NCBI GenBank assembly: GCA_015039465.1
Contig: MU130695.1
Coordinates: forward strand, 20,838 to 84,837
Origin: Phlegmacium glaucopus
Lineage: Eukaryota > Basidiomycota > Agaricomycetes > Agaricales > Cortinariaceae
Direction: 5' to 3'
DNA: 64,000 nucleotides
Part shown: positions 19,837 through 32,162 of the stretch, piece by piece
How the letters are laid out: each line of letters opens with the position of its first letter
Numbering within the stretch: position 1 is the stretch's first letter
Made by a program: the position numbers and the translations under genes
Notes under the pieces: generated by a model
Databases searched by the model: none
The model's input: only the letters and a program-made list of their open reading frames with translations
What the model was told of the DNA's origin: nothing

Positions 19837-22800
19837 ATCCCAGAGCCAGGGTCACTTTCGAGCTCCGTCGGATACACGCACACCCTGTCAACCTCGATGG
19901 TCCGCTGGAGTTATGCAAGTAGGTACCTCTTTCCCAGTCACTTTTCCTATTTGTCATACATCATTACATGATTTCTAACTTGCGTGGTTTTTTTTATTCT
20001 TATTCTCCGGTCAACCTGTTTTTTTTCCATTCAATTTATTGATTTTTATCCACAGCTGCTACGTGTCGCCTCCCCAATTCGGTATCGATATCCATGCAAG
20101 GAAGTGGGGGGTTCCGAGGAGCAGGGACCATGAACCAAGCTCACCCGAGAATGACAGGTTACGTGGGGGAGAGAGATGTCACTTAGTACAAGTACGTCGT
20201 TGTCCAGTATCTTCCCTGACGGTGATCGTTATCTATATAGGAAAAATATGTAGCGATGAAAGAAATTGACAATCTGGCAATATCAGCGGCCATGGGCCAT
20301 GAAATATACGCTTTTGTTGTATTCCCAGCCATGCCATTTACGTGAACTCTTGCCCAAGTGGAAAGCGTCCCAGTCTTTACTCCGATTACGAAATCTCAGT
20401 GGCTAAAAGATACGATCTCCACTTCAAATGATATGAATTTTCATAATCATATCCGCCCAAGTGCTGAAGTGGCGGCGGTTGGGTGCAGTACCTGACTGCA
20501 TAAGAGTAGACAATGTTCACAGCGAATAAGAAGGCCCAATGTTCGCTGAGAAATTGAAACGCTTGGTATCTAGAAAGATATTCCTCCGGCGTCGCCAAGG
20601 GACGTCATGATCAGATTTACTTTCCGAGTTATTCCAATGTGAGTATTGAATAGAGTGTCCAGAATTACTGCTACCGAGTATTTGAGCACTTCTCACTTCT
20701 CCAGTTCAAAATCAGCGATCGCGTGCGTAGCTTGCAGTCCTGCCTAGATTTGACGATTGGAGTTATGCAGGCCTTTTGTATTAGGAGTAACGCCTCCATC
20801 GAGGCCAACCATGGTCGTCCCGGTGATTGGTATCTTAGGAACAGAAACAGTGATTGTGAATACGAATTTAGTATTGCCCCCTCAGATCTGTTCGCTGTAT
20901 AATTCAACTGGTCGATATCTTCAAGTTGGAGATACTACGCCTCCTCCATCGCATCAGTCTACAATGGGCGTGGGGTGAAAACCGGAAGCAAGATGAAGCA
21001 ATGTAGATCCGGACAGCAATGATATTTGTCTAGTTTTACGACAAATATCAGTTCGCGAGTATTGGTAGATTGTTGCCGCTGCTCTCGAGCTGTCGAGACC
21101 CTGTCATCCAAAAAAAATAAGAAAGCCAATGACAGCGCTTGCGGCGAGGACTGCTCTCTGGAATTGAGGTTCTTAACACCTGTCAAAACAAAAAAATATA
21201 TTGCGTGGGACACAATTCATAAGAGATAATTTAGGTTTAGGATGCGAGTAAAAAGGGAAGTTACCGTTGCTCGATATTAGTTAAAATTTGAGGTTCCTGG
21301 GAGTTGCTTGGCAGGGGGGTAATACAAGCTTCGAAGGGACAAAAAGGTGTTAGGACCGGTGTTCATTCATTTTTTTAAAAGCTCTACTGAAGATATACCG
21401 AGAGATAGGCCTTTGGATCCTTGGTTTTCTTGGAGGGGATGAGAATCGCAGAAAAACGAATAGGTACACTGCAGGAGGACCATCGAAGCACAATTCGCAT
21501 AATACCTACCAGTACAAGCGAGCAAGAGACAGTTTGAATGGTAAAGTTTCCAAAGACCAAACAATTTACGATTCTCTTCTCAGCAAAATACCTCGAGGGT
21601 TCCTCAACAGATGATATTTTAGGCCTTACTCGAACGAGTTGAAAAGATGTCGTGGTCTGCTGCGCCACCTCCAGTACTGTAGTTCTCTGACCAAGTACCC
21701 TGAACCATAAACCAAGCTAATGTAGCGCTCGCCATGAAAATACCGATTCAAACAAAACTCATTGCCCGTGCACCAGTACCAACTAGACCGTGTATTAGAC
21801 TCTAGAGTAGCTCGACCCATAATATTAACAGTTGGCCAGAGATAGCGTTGAGGGAGCCTCGGCAGATGGGGATGCTGAATCAGTCACGTTTAAAAGCCTT
21901 GGAAGGGACTCTGGAGAGAGGAGAACGCTGGAGAACGATCGTAAAGAAGTAAACAACTTTCGACACTGGAGAAGGCGATCACATGATCCGGACGAATCTA
22001 TGTCCTCACCGCATCACGTGACTAAGCATGACAATTCCCATGAAACCACCTTTTTGTGAATAGCGCTTGCACAAAGGGGAAATTGTCTTATCGGGTCGAA
22101 GGGCACCCTATTAAATAGATATATTGAGAACCTTCTGCAACCAATTTTTTGAATTAGGACCTAGTAGAGATGCTATTCAAGAAATACACCAGTTTTTACT
22201 GCATTTTCGGACTTGAGAAGACTCAGAAGCTATTACTCATGCCCAGGTGGGCTAGTGGAAATACCAAAAAGACTAGGTGAGATAAATCCAATGAACCCCC
22301 CTTCTACCAAGGAGGGTGATCTTGAGTCTAACATGATAGAATCTCTTGAAAATTTCACTATTGTCGAAATGTGCAAGTATTTAATTCAATTCTCTCTCCC
22401 TCAAATATAATTTGACTATTTACTTGACTTCACTAGATTTTCAGTGTTCACGCCAATTTACAGATGCATACAAGCGTGGTTTGACCAGAAAAGAAGCTGC
22501 TTGGGCAAACAACAAATACAGTGGACGCCGTTGCATGCCCACCGGTGGCGGGCTTGTGGTAATGTATTTAGTTGTCTTCGTTTTGATAGGTGTTAGTACC
22601 TAATTCCGCCCGTAAATGCGAAGGCCTCGCTGAGCGCCTGTTTGGGAAGCTGCGTGTCACGGAATGTCACATTCACGTGATATGGTGAGGTTGTGCAATG
22701 TGCATGAGCCCTATCTTACATCCTTCGGGCAACCTCTCGAATTCTAAGGATTCAAGCTCTCTAGAACCGTTCTAAACGGCATATACGTTTACTCTTGGAT

Positions 22801-22907
22801 GGATATAAGGTTTCTCTATTAGAAACCCAATTACAATCGTGGAGTCCTTTCCCCTTCTGCCACTTTCTCGCCCGGTTTCGAAACCAAAGTTTGAAGCGGC
22901 TTTCATA
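19837..22907. other. Gene-poor interval with a probable decayed membrane-protein gene
   Basis: Downstream sequence of POP4, then about 3 kb without an intact gene. The minus strand 20450-21830 holds broken hydrophobic frames (listed separately). The segment 22200-22600 has short plus-strand frames without recognisable domains. The SPX transporter promoter lies at the right end. Confidence 0.5.
20450..21830 (-). pseudogene. Possible decayed seven-helix membrane protein (mushroom DUF6534-like)
   Basis: Minus-strand hydrophobic stretches occur in order: GIFMASATLAWFMVQG near 21760-21710, IVNCLVFGNFTIQTVSCSLVLVGIM near 21572-21498, and VLAASAVIGFLIFF near 21152-21108. Near 20550 a motif resembling the C-terminal YSNSLLATLNSR signature of this family carries a TGA in place of a residue. 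Frames change without good splice sites and stops interrupt the motifs. This looks like a relic, but a multi-exon gene I failed to join is possible. Low confidence. Confidence 0.3.
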
Positions 22908-25900
22908 ATGAAATTCAGGTAATGTTTTTTTTTGTATTTGAACTCGAGTTCAAAAAAGGCTTATGAACCTTATAGTTCGTCGCTCAAGTTTAATGCAGTA
23001 TCAGAGTGGTGGGATGAATACCTCGCGTACGTGGCCACCATTTTGCACCCATTACCATTATATGAGATCTTATACATTCAAACCAAACTACCTTTTTTTA
23101 GATACGATGCACTTAAAAAGTACATCTACCAGCTCGAAAAGCAGCAACACGGACATGAACAGCTCCTCGTCTATGATCCTGAATCTAACGAACGAAGTGG
23201 TCTATTGACACAACAAGACGCCACCAGTACAGATTCTGTGTTTATACCTCTCCTTGATCGCGAGTTGAAAAAGCTTGTTTCTTTCTATGAGCACCAAGAG
23301 AAGGAACTCATTGATGACTTGGAAGAATTGGAGAAATCGATATTGGAACAAGAAGAAGCTGGTCTGGGACCGGGATACTATGATGATCTCACCGACGACG
23401 ACGACGATGATGACAGTCTAGAAAGTCCTGAAAGGAGACGACACCAGCGGAGAGGGAGCAGGTCAGGCTACCTGCAACGGTCAACAAGTGTGTACCTACC
23501 TCGTGTCGCACATTGACAAGCAATCACACATGCCTTCATTTCGTAGCTAGAAGTGCCCACGTTTCCGAATCTCCTGTGAGACGGCGGACGAGTGTGTCAT
23601 CTATGGACGACATTCATCCTGAGCTAGATGATAGCTACTACGGCTCGCTCCCGCACCCCAAGCCAGCTATAGGCACTCTCGGCAGACTCTCGAACACGCT
23701 CAATAATCTCAGAGAGAGTTTCTCATCAGTTCATGATCAGGATAATACCGTTTGGACGGCCCGGACGGACTACGCTTATGACATACGACTACTGTTCAAG
23801 CGTAGAATTACGAATTTGTATATTTCCTTCACCAACCTCCGATCATATGTGGAAATCAACTACTCTGGTTTCCGCAAAATCTTAAAGAAGTACGTGTTTA
23901 ATTTGCCTTTTTTACGCCTTGATCTGCCTTTCCTTTATGTTATCGCGCACCTTACTATCATTGCCATCATACACGCGGGCTACCATCATTCGATTCTCAA
24001 TCGCTTCTCACAGTTGACTTGAATGACGCGTAAATGATCTTTTGTTGGACACTACAAGGCTGACTTCTGCCGTCGGCTCTCAAAGTCCCTTGGTGCATAA
24101 CGGTGCCTTGATGACTTACACGGATAATGACAGGGCGCTCAAATTGCACTTTGATCCATATTTTGATTATTTCATTTAGTCATCAAACATTTTTTCACTT
24201 CTTGCTTCTAACCTTAGTTGGTTAATCTAGGTACGACAAAGTGACGTACTCCGAGTTGAAGGATCGTTATCTTCACAACGTCGTGGAAGTATCGCCACCT
24301 TTTACTCAGGCTGCAAAAGACAGGCTCAATGACAATATCAACCGTCTCCTCGAGTTATACGCTACATGTGTGACGCGTGAGGATAAGACTGCAGCTCGCC
24401 AGCAACTCCGCCTGCATCAGCGGGAGAACATCGCGTGGGAACGCGATACTGTCTGGCGTCAGATGATTGGTCGACAGAGGAGGGGGGAAGATGACACCCA
24501 AAATATCTTGGGTGCTACTTTGGTACAAGGACCTGAGCCGACGGTCGTGGATATTCCGACTCCGGTGGGCAGGTTCAAGATCACGAAACGCAATATTTTC
24601 AAAGTTGTGGCCTTGGCCATTTTCATCTTTCTACTGAATGTGCAAGTGGTCAAGGGCGGGGAAGCTAATCGCTGCTTTGCTATTCTTATTTTCTGTACGA
24701 TTCTTTGGGCAACGGAGGTGAAGCGTTTTTTTTTTTCGTTTCTTGCTTTTTTGATTTTCTGATGACGAAATAGGCTATACCACTTTTCGTGACGTCAATG
24801 TTCGTTCCATTGCTTCTCGTCTTGTTCCGAGTTATCCGCAACGAAGAAGGCGCTCAAATGACGCCGCCAGATGCCACAAAGTAAGCTAGATGTTTTTGTT
24901 ACGAGCGGTCTGACTGGAACTGGCTCGCAGATTCGTTGTCTCGGTTATGTTCTCACCGACTATCATGCTGCTCATTGGAGGCTTTACTATCTCATCGGCC
25001 CTAAGCAAGACCAACATCGATCGTGTCTTGATCACGCGCGTCCTAAGTTTAGCCGGTACGAAACCAAGCAGAGTCATCCTCGCCTTCATGGGAGTATCTT
25101 GCTTCGCGAGCATGTGGATCAGGTACAGTTCTTTCAAGTGGTTTATAGTTAGTTTGGAATAATGTTGATGCTGAACGCTGCCCAGTAACGTCGCTGCCCC
25201 TACACTATGTTTTACCCTGATAAGGGTAAGTAGGTTATGGCCGCCGTCCAACTTGAGGCCTTTGCTCTCACGCACTCATCGGTCGCTTGTTCTGATAATA
25301 TCTTTTTCTTTTTCATTAGCCTATCTTGCGAACGTTACCGCCAAAATCGGCTTTCGGCCCGTGTCTAATTGTAGGTTTACTGAGATGTTGATTTTTTGTT
25401 GTTGTTGTAACTCATCCACTTTTTGCTCCTATGACAGTTGGCTATTGCGCTAGCAGCCAATATCGGGGGACAAAGCTCCCCAATCTCGTCGCCACAGAAT
25501 CTGATCGCGATCGGAGCCATGGACGACCCTTTGGGTTGGGCGCAATGGTTTGCTGTCGCCCTCCCGGTTTCGGGAATTTCTATTATCCTCATATGGTGGC
25601 TTCTCCTCCTATCGTATCGTCCGGGCCGCTCGCCTGACGGTGAGGGAGATATTGAAATCAAGGCTATACGTCCTACAAGGGAATCTTTTACTCTCAAGCA
25701 ATACTGGGTGACATTTGTCTGTCTGGCCACCATTGGCTTGTGGTGTATTGAACATCTCATCCACGAGTTCGTCGGCGATATGGGTGTTATCGCCATTATC
25801 CCCGTCATTGCATTCTTTTCGACAGGTGTGTTGAAAAAGGTGAGCAAGCCTGATGCGAGTTTTCTCGGTATTTCTATTATATGAACTCAATTGCCATTCA

Positions 25901-26670
25901 TCTATGATATTAAGGATGATTTTGAACATTTCGCTTGGACTATTGTATTCCTCGCTATGGGTGGAATTGCTTTAGGCAAAGGCGTGATGTCGAGTGGTCT
26001 CCTTGAAGTAATGGATGATATTATCCGGGACCTCATTACAGGAGTGCCTCTATACTCCGTCGTATTGATTTTATCTCCGGTTGTACTGGTTCGTGAAATG
26101 TTTTCCGTATATGTTCAAATTCCTTTTTCTTATGTTTTTCCTGCCCCCCAGATCGTTTCCACTTTCATCAGTCACACAATAGCTGCTATATTGCTTGTGC
26201 CCATCGCAAAGGAAGTAGGCTCGAGCTTTCCAGGGGATCACCAGAACCTGCTTATCTTTATTACTGGTCTCATCTGTTCAGCCGGAATGGGTATGCCTGT
26301 CTCTGGCTTTCCTAATCAGACTGCGTTAGTTGTTTTTACTCATTCATTACCGGCTATCTTTACTGAAACAATTGAATTCCCTTATCTCGGCCGTTAACAC
26401 ACACATAGAGCGACTCAAGAAGACGAGCTTGGTGAACTTTATCTAAGTAATATAGATTTCCTTAAAAATGGGGTACCAGCGAGTATCATCGCTACATCGG
26501 TGAGCTTTTTTCCTTCCAAACTCTTTGGTATTTTGCCGACGCCTCTTAATGAATTTAAAGGTTGTTGCGACGGTTGGGTTCTTATTGATGAAGCTTATTG
26601 GGTACGTTTTACACCCCGCGAAAAATAATTGTTCAAAAGCTGACATTTCCCCACTTTATATAGAATATAA
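22908..26670 (+). CDS. SPX-domain low-affinity phosphate transporter (PHO87/90/91 type)
   Basis: Fifteen exons, 851 residues: join(22908..22918, 22976..23026, 23102..23491, 23551..23889, 24231..24717, 24774..24880, 24931..25122, 25186..25225, 25320..25370, 25438..25839, 25915..26088, 26152..26324, 26409..26499, 26561..26601, 26664..26670). The SPX domain begins MKFSSSLKFNAVSEWWDEY and closes near residue 265 with NYSGFRKILKKYDKVTY; it senses inositol pyrophosphates. About ten membrane segments of the divalent-anion:Na symporter fold start near residue 386, with IALAANIGGQSSPISSPQN, FASMWISNVAAPT and MGMPVSGFPNQTA as family signatures. It moves phosphate at the plasma or vacuolar membrane; which one cannot be told. 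Intron 4 is long (341 bp). Exon 1 is 11 bases and the last is 7. The acceptor of exon 4 has an in-frame alternative. Confidence 0.92.
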
Positions 26671-28104
26671 CTGTAGATTTCGTTGTTGCTTTATTTTAGT
26701 ATATTATGTATTTTCACCATACCAGATACTATTACCATTTGGGGGCTATATGAAGATCCATGGCATGACATTTGACAGAGACGTCATTTCGAGAAAACGG
26801 ACCGGACCTTATATAGCTGTGGGTTCACTCCTGGTGGTGTTTTGACATAAAATCTAGACGCGAGTGTGTGTGTGACCCGTTTGAAATTCATGTGATTTTT
26901 AGACCAGGAATGGTATATGCAATATGCTCTTTTTGCCCAACCTTTTGAATTATAATACTTTTGGGTTCACCTCCCCGCCCCGTTTTTTTCACGCGGTCGT
27001 CACGGTCGCCCATAATGATTCCAAGTTGTTTATAGTACCCTCCAATGTCCAAGTGGCGCAGGGACAACCTATCAATCCCTTGTTGTTGTTCAAAGGATAT
27101 TGTTGGGTTTGTTTGGACCCCTCCCTAACATATGATGCGTATGATGTATTGAGACCCTGCCCATACGGAGAGCTCAGAGAACAACTAAAATATAACAACA
27201 AAGGGACTTCTAGAATGCAGGTTCCGAAAGTTTCTATGATGTCAAGTATATATATATATATAAAATCATTACTTTGCATTTATAAAAGTCGTTCGTTTTT
27301 CTTCAAAAGTTATATATCAACCCCTCACGTTAGAATTGTATATCAAGAACGCACTAACAATGAATTGCAGTTAACCATGTACTTGGTAGATTAAGGCGTT
27401 CGTCCTTTTGCGGCAAGCCTTGGGTTGAGTACCTTCGGTTCTAAAAATGTTGATCGAATTGTCGGCACCGAATGTAAAATTCTGCATTTCGAAGTTCGAC
27501 CCAAACCTACGAGGCGGGTACTTACTATACTAGAGTCCCGAGGGGCACACACTCTCATGTGGTCATCCCAAGAAGCCCGAAGAGCTGAGTGTGTGTGCGT
27601 GTGTGTGTGTGTGTGAACTTTCACCGGAAAACCGGAAAAATGTCCTTTTTGACCTTTCTATATTGAGCATTTAGGATTCTCATCGATCATCCCTGGTTCT
27701 AATAACGAAGGTGGAAAATCCATCCTATCAAGGGTTTCAACTGTCTCCTTGCTCTCTTATTTTTGAGCTTCGGGCTTGTGGCTGAGGTAGATCGCCACAA
27801 TTCCGCGACATTGTTTCGCATGACCACCACCACCTTGCAAGTTTTAAAGAGGCGTTTTTCGAGGACTTGAAAGATTTTTTATATGGGAGTCAATAATAAT
27901 AATAAAATCCAGAGAGAAAAGGGCAAGGTATATAGGCGCGAAAACTACTACTACTGCTAAAAGTATACCAGGGGTGTTATTACTACATACAAAAAAACGA
28001 ATGAATGAAAGAGAGAAAGAAAGAAAAAGTAAAAATATAAATGAATAAAATAAAGTAAAAAAAAAAACTCCTAAAAAGTCCAAGTAACAACAACAATGAA
28101 AAAT
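26671..28104. other. Intergenic with microsatellites
   Basis: No gene seen. A (TA)n run lies near 27246-27262 and a GT-rich microsatellite at about 27588-27615. Short A/T runs occur near 28058. The 3' end of the APSES gene abuts the right side. Confidence 0.6.
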
Positions 28105-30289
28105 TCACCAAGGACGATGAGGTTGATTAGGGTCACCATCGCTTGATGCTTCGTAAGAATTTCGACGAATTGAAATAATCTCAGGCCTGTTCTCCATAAT
28201 CATCCGACCATGCCTGTTGTTGTTGTTATCAAGATGCGAAGTAGTAGTGGTAGTAATAGTAGTAGACGACCATTGATGATGATGGCTACGATCTGGAAGA
28301 TATTGTTTGCCTTGCGATGATACTGATAATTTTCCTCCCAGGTGCGGTAACAAAAGGTGGTTGTTCGAGTTGTTGTCATTTTCTGATAGACTGGAATTTG
28401 GTGTGGTGGGAGAAGTAGGTGAAGGATTCGATGTGGAGTCACCTTCATGTGAATATTGAGAGGCATCGGATTGTACAGGAGGGTAACGTCCACCAGAATT
28501 ATTATTTCTCTGTGTTCGGTGATAACTGTGGGTTGTTGATGCGGGAGAATGACCTCTGTTGTTGACCGAGTGGTGGTCTTGATATGATCGAGAGCTACTG
28601 TTGTAGGGTTGGAAGCGTGGTGAGGCTTCCAGAGATCTGCTATGAAAGAAAGAAAAAAAAAGTCATGATTTTTTTCAGAAATAATCCTTGTTTTTTTTTT
28701 AATAAAAGAAAAATACATACGAGGACGAAGATTGAGTAGATAGAGATTGTCGCCTGCCACCCCATGTAGTACGGTCTTCACTGGGGCGACATGCTGTAGT
28801 ATAACCATCATCATCCAAACGAAGCCTTCTCAAGACGGCCGCAGAATCTTGTGGTGCGATGCCTCTCGGATCTTCCATAGAAGAGATAGGAGGTAAGGAA
28901 TAAGGCGAAGGTCCCGAATTATTACAGTCAGGCGCCTGAATCGGTGGAAGACTAAATCCTTCCTTCAAACGTGACTGCGGAGGACCGCCATCGCGTGAAC
29001 CGACGTCAAGCGAGAGACCTGTTTTGCCTGATGGAGGTGGAGGTGGTGCTGCGGGATTACGGTAAGACGGCGGCGGCAGCGGCGGTGGATGCTGAGTGTT
29101 GTTATTATACCCGCCATAACGGTGGGAGTCTGCACTTTTAGTATTTTGGATGGGAGAAAGTCGGATATCTGATGGTGATAGTGTACTGCCATTGAGTTGT
29201 GAAGGGACAGGATATGGAGATGCCATATGATAGTCAGCAGAAGATCTGACGTTCGCTGGGTGGAAGGAGGGTGTGACGACTGTCCAGCCGTTTGGAGCTC
29301 GAGGGATCTCCACAATAGAATTCCGTGCTGTGCGTCGCGTTCGACGTCTATTCTGGCCAGTTGGTACAACTTGACCATAACCTGGTTGGTCTGGTGATAA
29401 ACAGGTACTTGGAAATGTTGGACTAGATTAAATTGAAAAAAAATGGTTGAGTTAAGGATACATCGATATCGACAAATATAGTGTACCCACCCAAATAATG
29501 GAATAAGATCATCACGAATCATCCATGCCACTCTAAAATGATTATAATTATTAAACTGCCTCAAGTAACGATTTTGACGAGGATGAAAACAACCTTCGTG
29601 ATAATTTAAGCGCAACCTGATAAATAACACAACCCATCAATCAGTAAGGTAACCATTTCATAGGTCCCGAGTAATGAACTCACTTCGTATGGCATCCATG
29701 TTCCTTGAATTTTCAGGTACCCACCACGCACCCGCCGAATAAGTGGGGCCAAATCAGGTTGAGAGTCAATCATCTTGACAATATCAGCTAAAATAGATTT
29801 TTAACCCGAGGTCATCAGCCACCTTGGGGGGGTTTTCATTCAAACGGATTTCTGACCTTTGGAATTTCCCAGCGCTTTTGATAAACTTGGGGTAAGCGTT
29901 TGATATTCCTAACCCTTTGGGCCAAAAAAAAAAAGCTCCCAAAACTCACCCTTCCATATACCGGTCCAAAGAATATATCCATCATCAATATCCATCATAA
30001 TCCATTGACCGTTGAGCGGATACTCATATACGGGGCTGTATAGCTATGTGTTTAGGAAATATATTTTGGAGAGGGGTCTACTGCGACTTACATATAACCA
30101 CGAGAATCGTTGCTGGTGATGTACCGCCCCTTTGTTACATGGTGATTAGGACACGCATACGGACGGAAGCGTGGGCCCGACCCCGATGGCGATGTCTGGA
30201 TAGTGTCCTATAAAGAGAGAGAAGAGATCATTATAATAGGCCAACGACGCCCCCCAATCTGCGCTTACTTGTAGCATACCGGTAGTCAT
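28105..30289 (-). CDS. APSES-type (KilA-N) DNA-binding regulator
   Basis: Nine exons, complement(join(28105..28639, 28721..29422, 29491..29532, 29594..29616, 29684..29787, 29857..29874, 29950..30035, 30092..30207, 30269..30289)), 548 residues. Residues about 45-150 form an APSES/KilA-N domain: GYILWTGIWKALGNSKADIV, then IRRVRGGYLKIQGTWMPYEVAL (motif GGYLKIQGTW), then RRVAWMIRDDLIPLFGPTFP. Exon 6, counted from the 3' end (the fourth translated), is only 18 bases. The remaining 400 residues are low-complexity Pro/Ser/Asn-rich, including a run of prolines, typical of fungal regulators. APSES proteins control cell-cycle or developmental genes in fungi. Target genes cannot be inferred here. All splice phases agree and GT-AG sites are used throughout. 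Confidence 0.9.
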
Positions 30290-32162
30290 TTGGGTAATAA
30301 AAAAAAACACGAGTAGAGAGGGGGGGGAAAAGTAAAAGTGTGTGGTGGGTGCAAGGTATAAGTAGGTAAAGCTTGTGGAGGATCTGCAAGATCCAGGGAA
30401 TAGGCGGGGGGCGGTGGAGGGGGGAAGGGGAGACAGAGAGAGAGAGATGGATCAGTTGATCGTTTTTAAAAATGCTCGACCCGGATATCATCTTTTACTC
30501 GTGGCATCATGCGCCAAATCTGTTCCAAGAATGAGATTTGGCATAGCGCTTTGTGTTGTTACGAACGGCAAGTTTCGGTCGGCGACATTGAAATCTTGGT
30601 TCAAGAATCCTATTATGGACGAACCATGCGTTTCCACAAATATATGTCCAAAGGACAGTTCCTGGGAATATGACATATCCAGTTTTAGGTGATGCGGTCG
30701 ATGGCGTTTCGGCAAGGATAAATTTAACAAGAGGGGAAAGAAAACCCCACAAGATCGTATCTAAGTTACCTCAAGTTTGTTTTTTTTTTTGCCAGCCCTT
30801 ACTTTTTGTTGGCCCTGTTCATTTCGCGGCGGCCGTAAAAAAAAAAAAAGGACCCTCATCGACGTCCATAGCGACAGATAGCGACGACACTCCCCAATTG
30901 TACCCTACCCTGAATTTCCTTAGATGGGCAGATCCATCAGATCTGTCAAAGGGATATAATACCTTCTGTTCGAAAGACCTTGCAGGGTCGCCGACTAAGC
31001 CTTTAAACCCTTGGGATGAATATCATTTGATAAACAAGAACAACACACACACCGTCATTAATTTATTTTACTAAAAGATCCATCCCTTTTACGGTCCCCT
31101 GTCCGATTGTACGGCAATCCCTCGACATATGTAGAAGAATACTTCAACTTGTGTAATGGTGGCACAAGATAGATAAGATGTCGAAGGCTATGCTATCTTT
31201 CTTCTCTCTCCTACATACTGCGCATTTCCCTAATCATCGGGTTTTACACTTGCGATCATGACGCGTTTCTGAGAAGCTCTGACCTCGATCGCGAACCACA
31301 AGCCAAACTGATTCGACTCGAGTTGGATTTAAACTTAACTTTAGTATTACCCCTGACAACAAAGAAAACCCGGTTGATTACCAGGCGGACCGCCTTCATC
31401 GCATTTTTTCTTTTCGGTACCGTTAGTAGTCACTCACTCTCTCAGCCGTTCAACAGTGGTGGGTGGCCTCACACACTCTATATACTTAACTGATCTCCAT
31501 TATCCATATAACCTTTTTTATAAATTAGGTAGGAATTGGAAGTGGGGGACCCCGGAAAACTAAATTATTATACAAGTTCAGGCACGTCCTTAAAATGCCA
31601 AATGCATCAAAAAGCGCGGACCATGCATACAATATAGACCAGAGATAATTGCCACTTGGCTCTCCTTCGGTAAAAGCTTTGGTGGGTCATACCCCCACTA
31701 AAATATTCCCCTTCAGCCCTCGGGATAACTCTCTGCATCTTCACGGAATCCAAGTATCTCCGACGTAGATTCAGAACAACCGGTACTGAGGCGAACGTCA
31801 GGATTAGTCTACATTAGTCACCGGCGCTATGTCCCAATGATAGTTTGGCGTTTGCGTACTCCGAACCTCTTACGTATTTCAAGACATAACTATAAAGCTC
31901 CTCAGCGAGGCCGTTTTGTTTTTAGGGTTGCTTCATTAAGATCTGGAAAGATAAGAAATCCTGAACATCATTATATTCTGGGGGAGGGGGTACTAGAGAG
32001 CTCTGGTCAAATGTCGGGAAACTATATACAACCCATAAGTATTTGAGAAAATATATGGAAACATCTACAAGTGAAATGTCCTGGTATACAGTAACATAGA
32101 GAACACAGCACAACACATATAAGAGACCGAATGCAATGCAACGGATTCATTCATCCTGGGGT
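30290..32162. other. Intergenic, nothing recognised
   Basis: Upstream of the APSES gene and downstream of ornithine decarboxylase. Poly-T and poly-A tracts lie at about 30780 and 30838. Short frames have no domains. No transposon ends seen. Confidence 0.5.

Noticed and set aside
23890..24022. Extension of the SPX exon to a stop at 24022
   Set aside because: GTACGT follows KILKK and joining to 24231 restores the conserved KKYDKVTY sequence.
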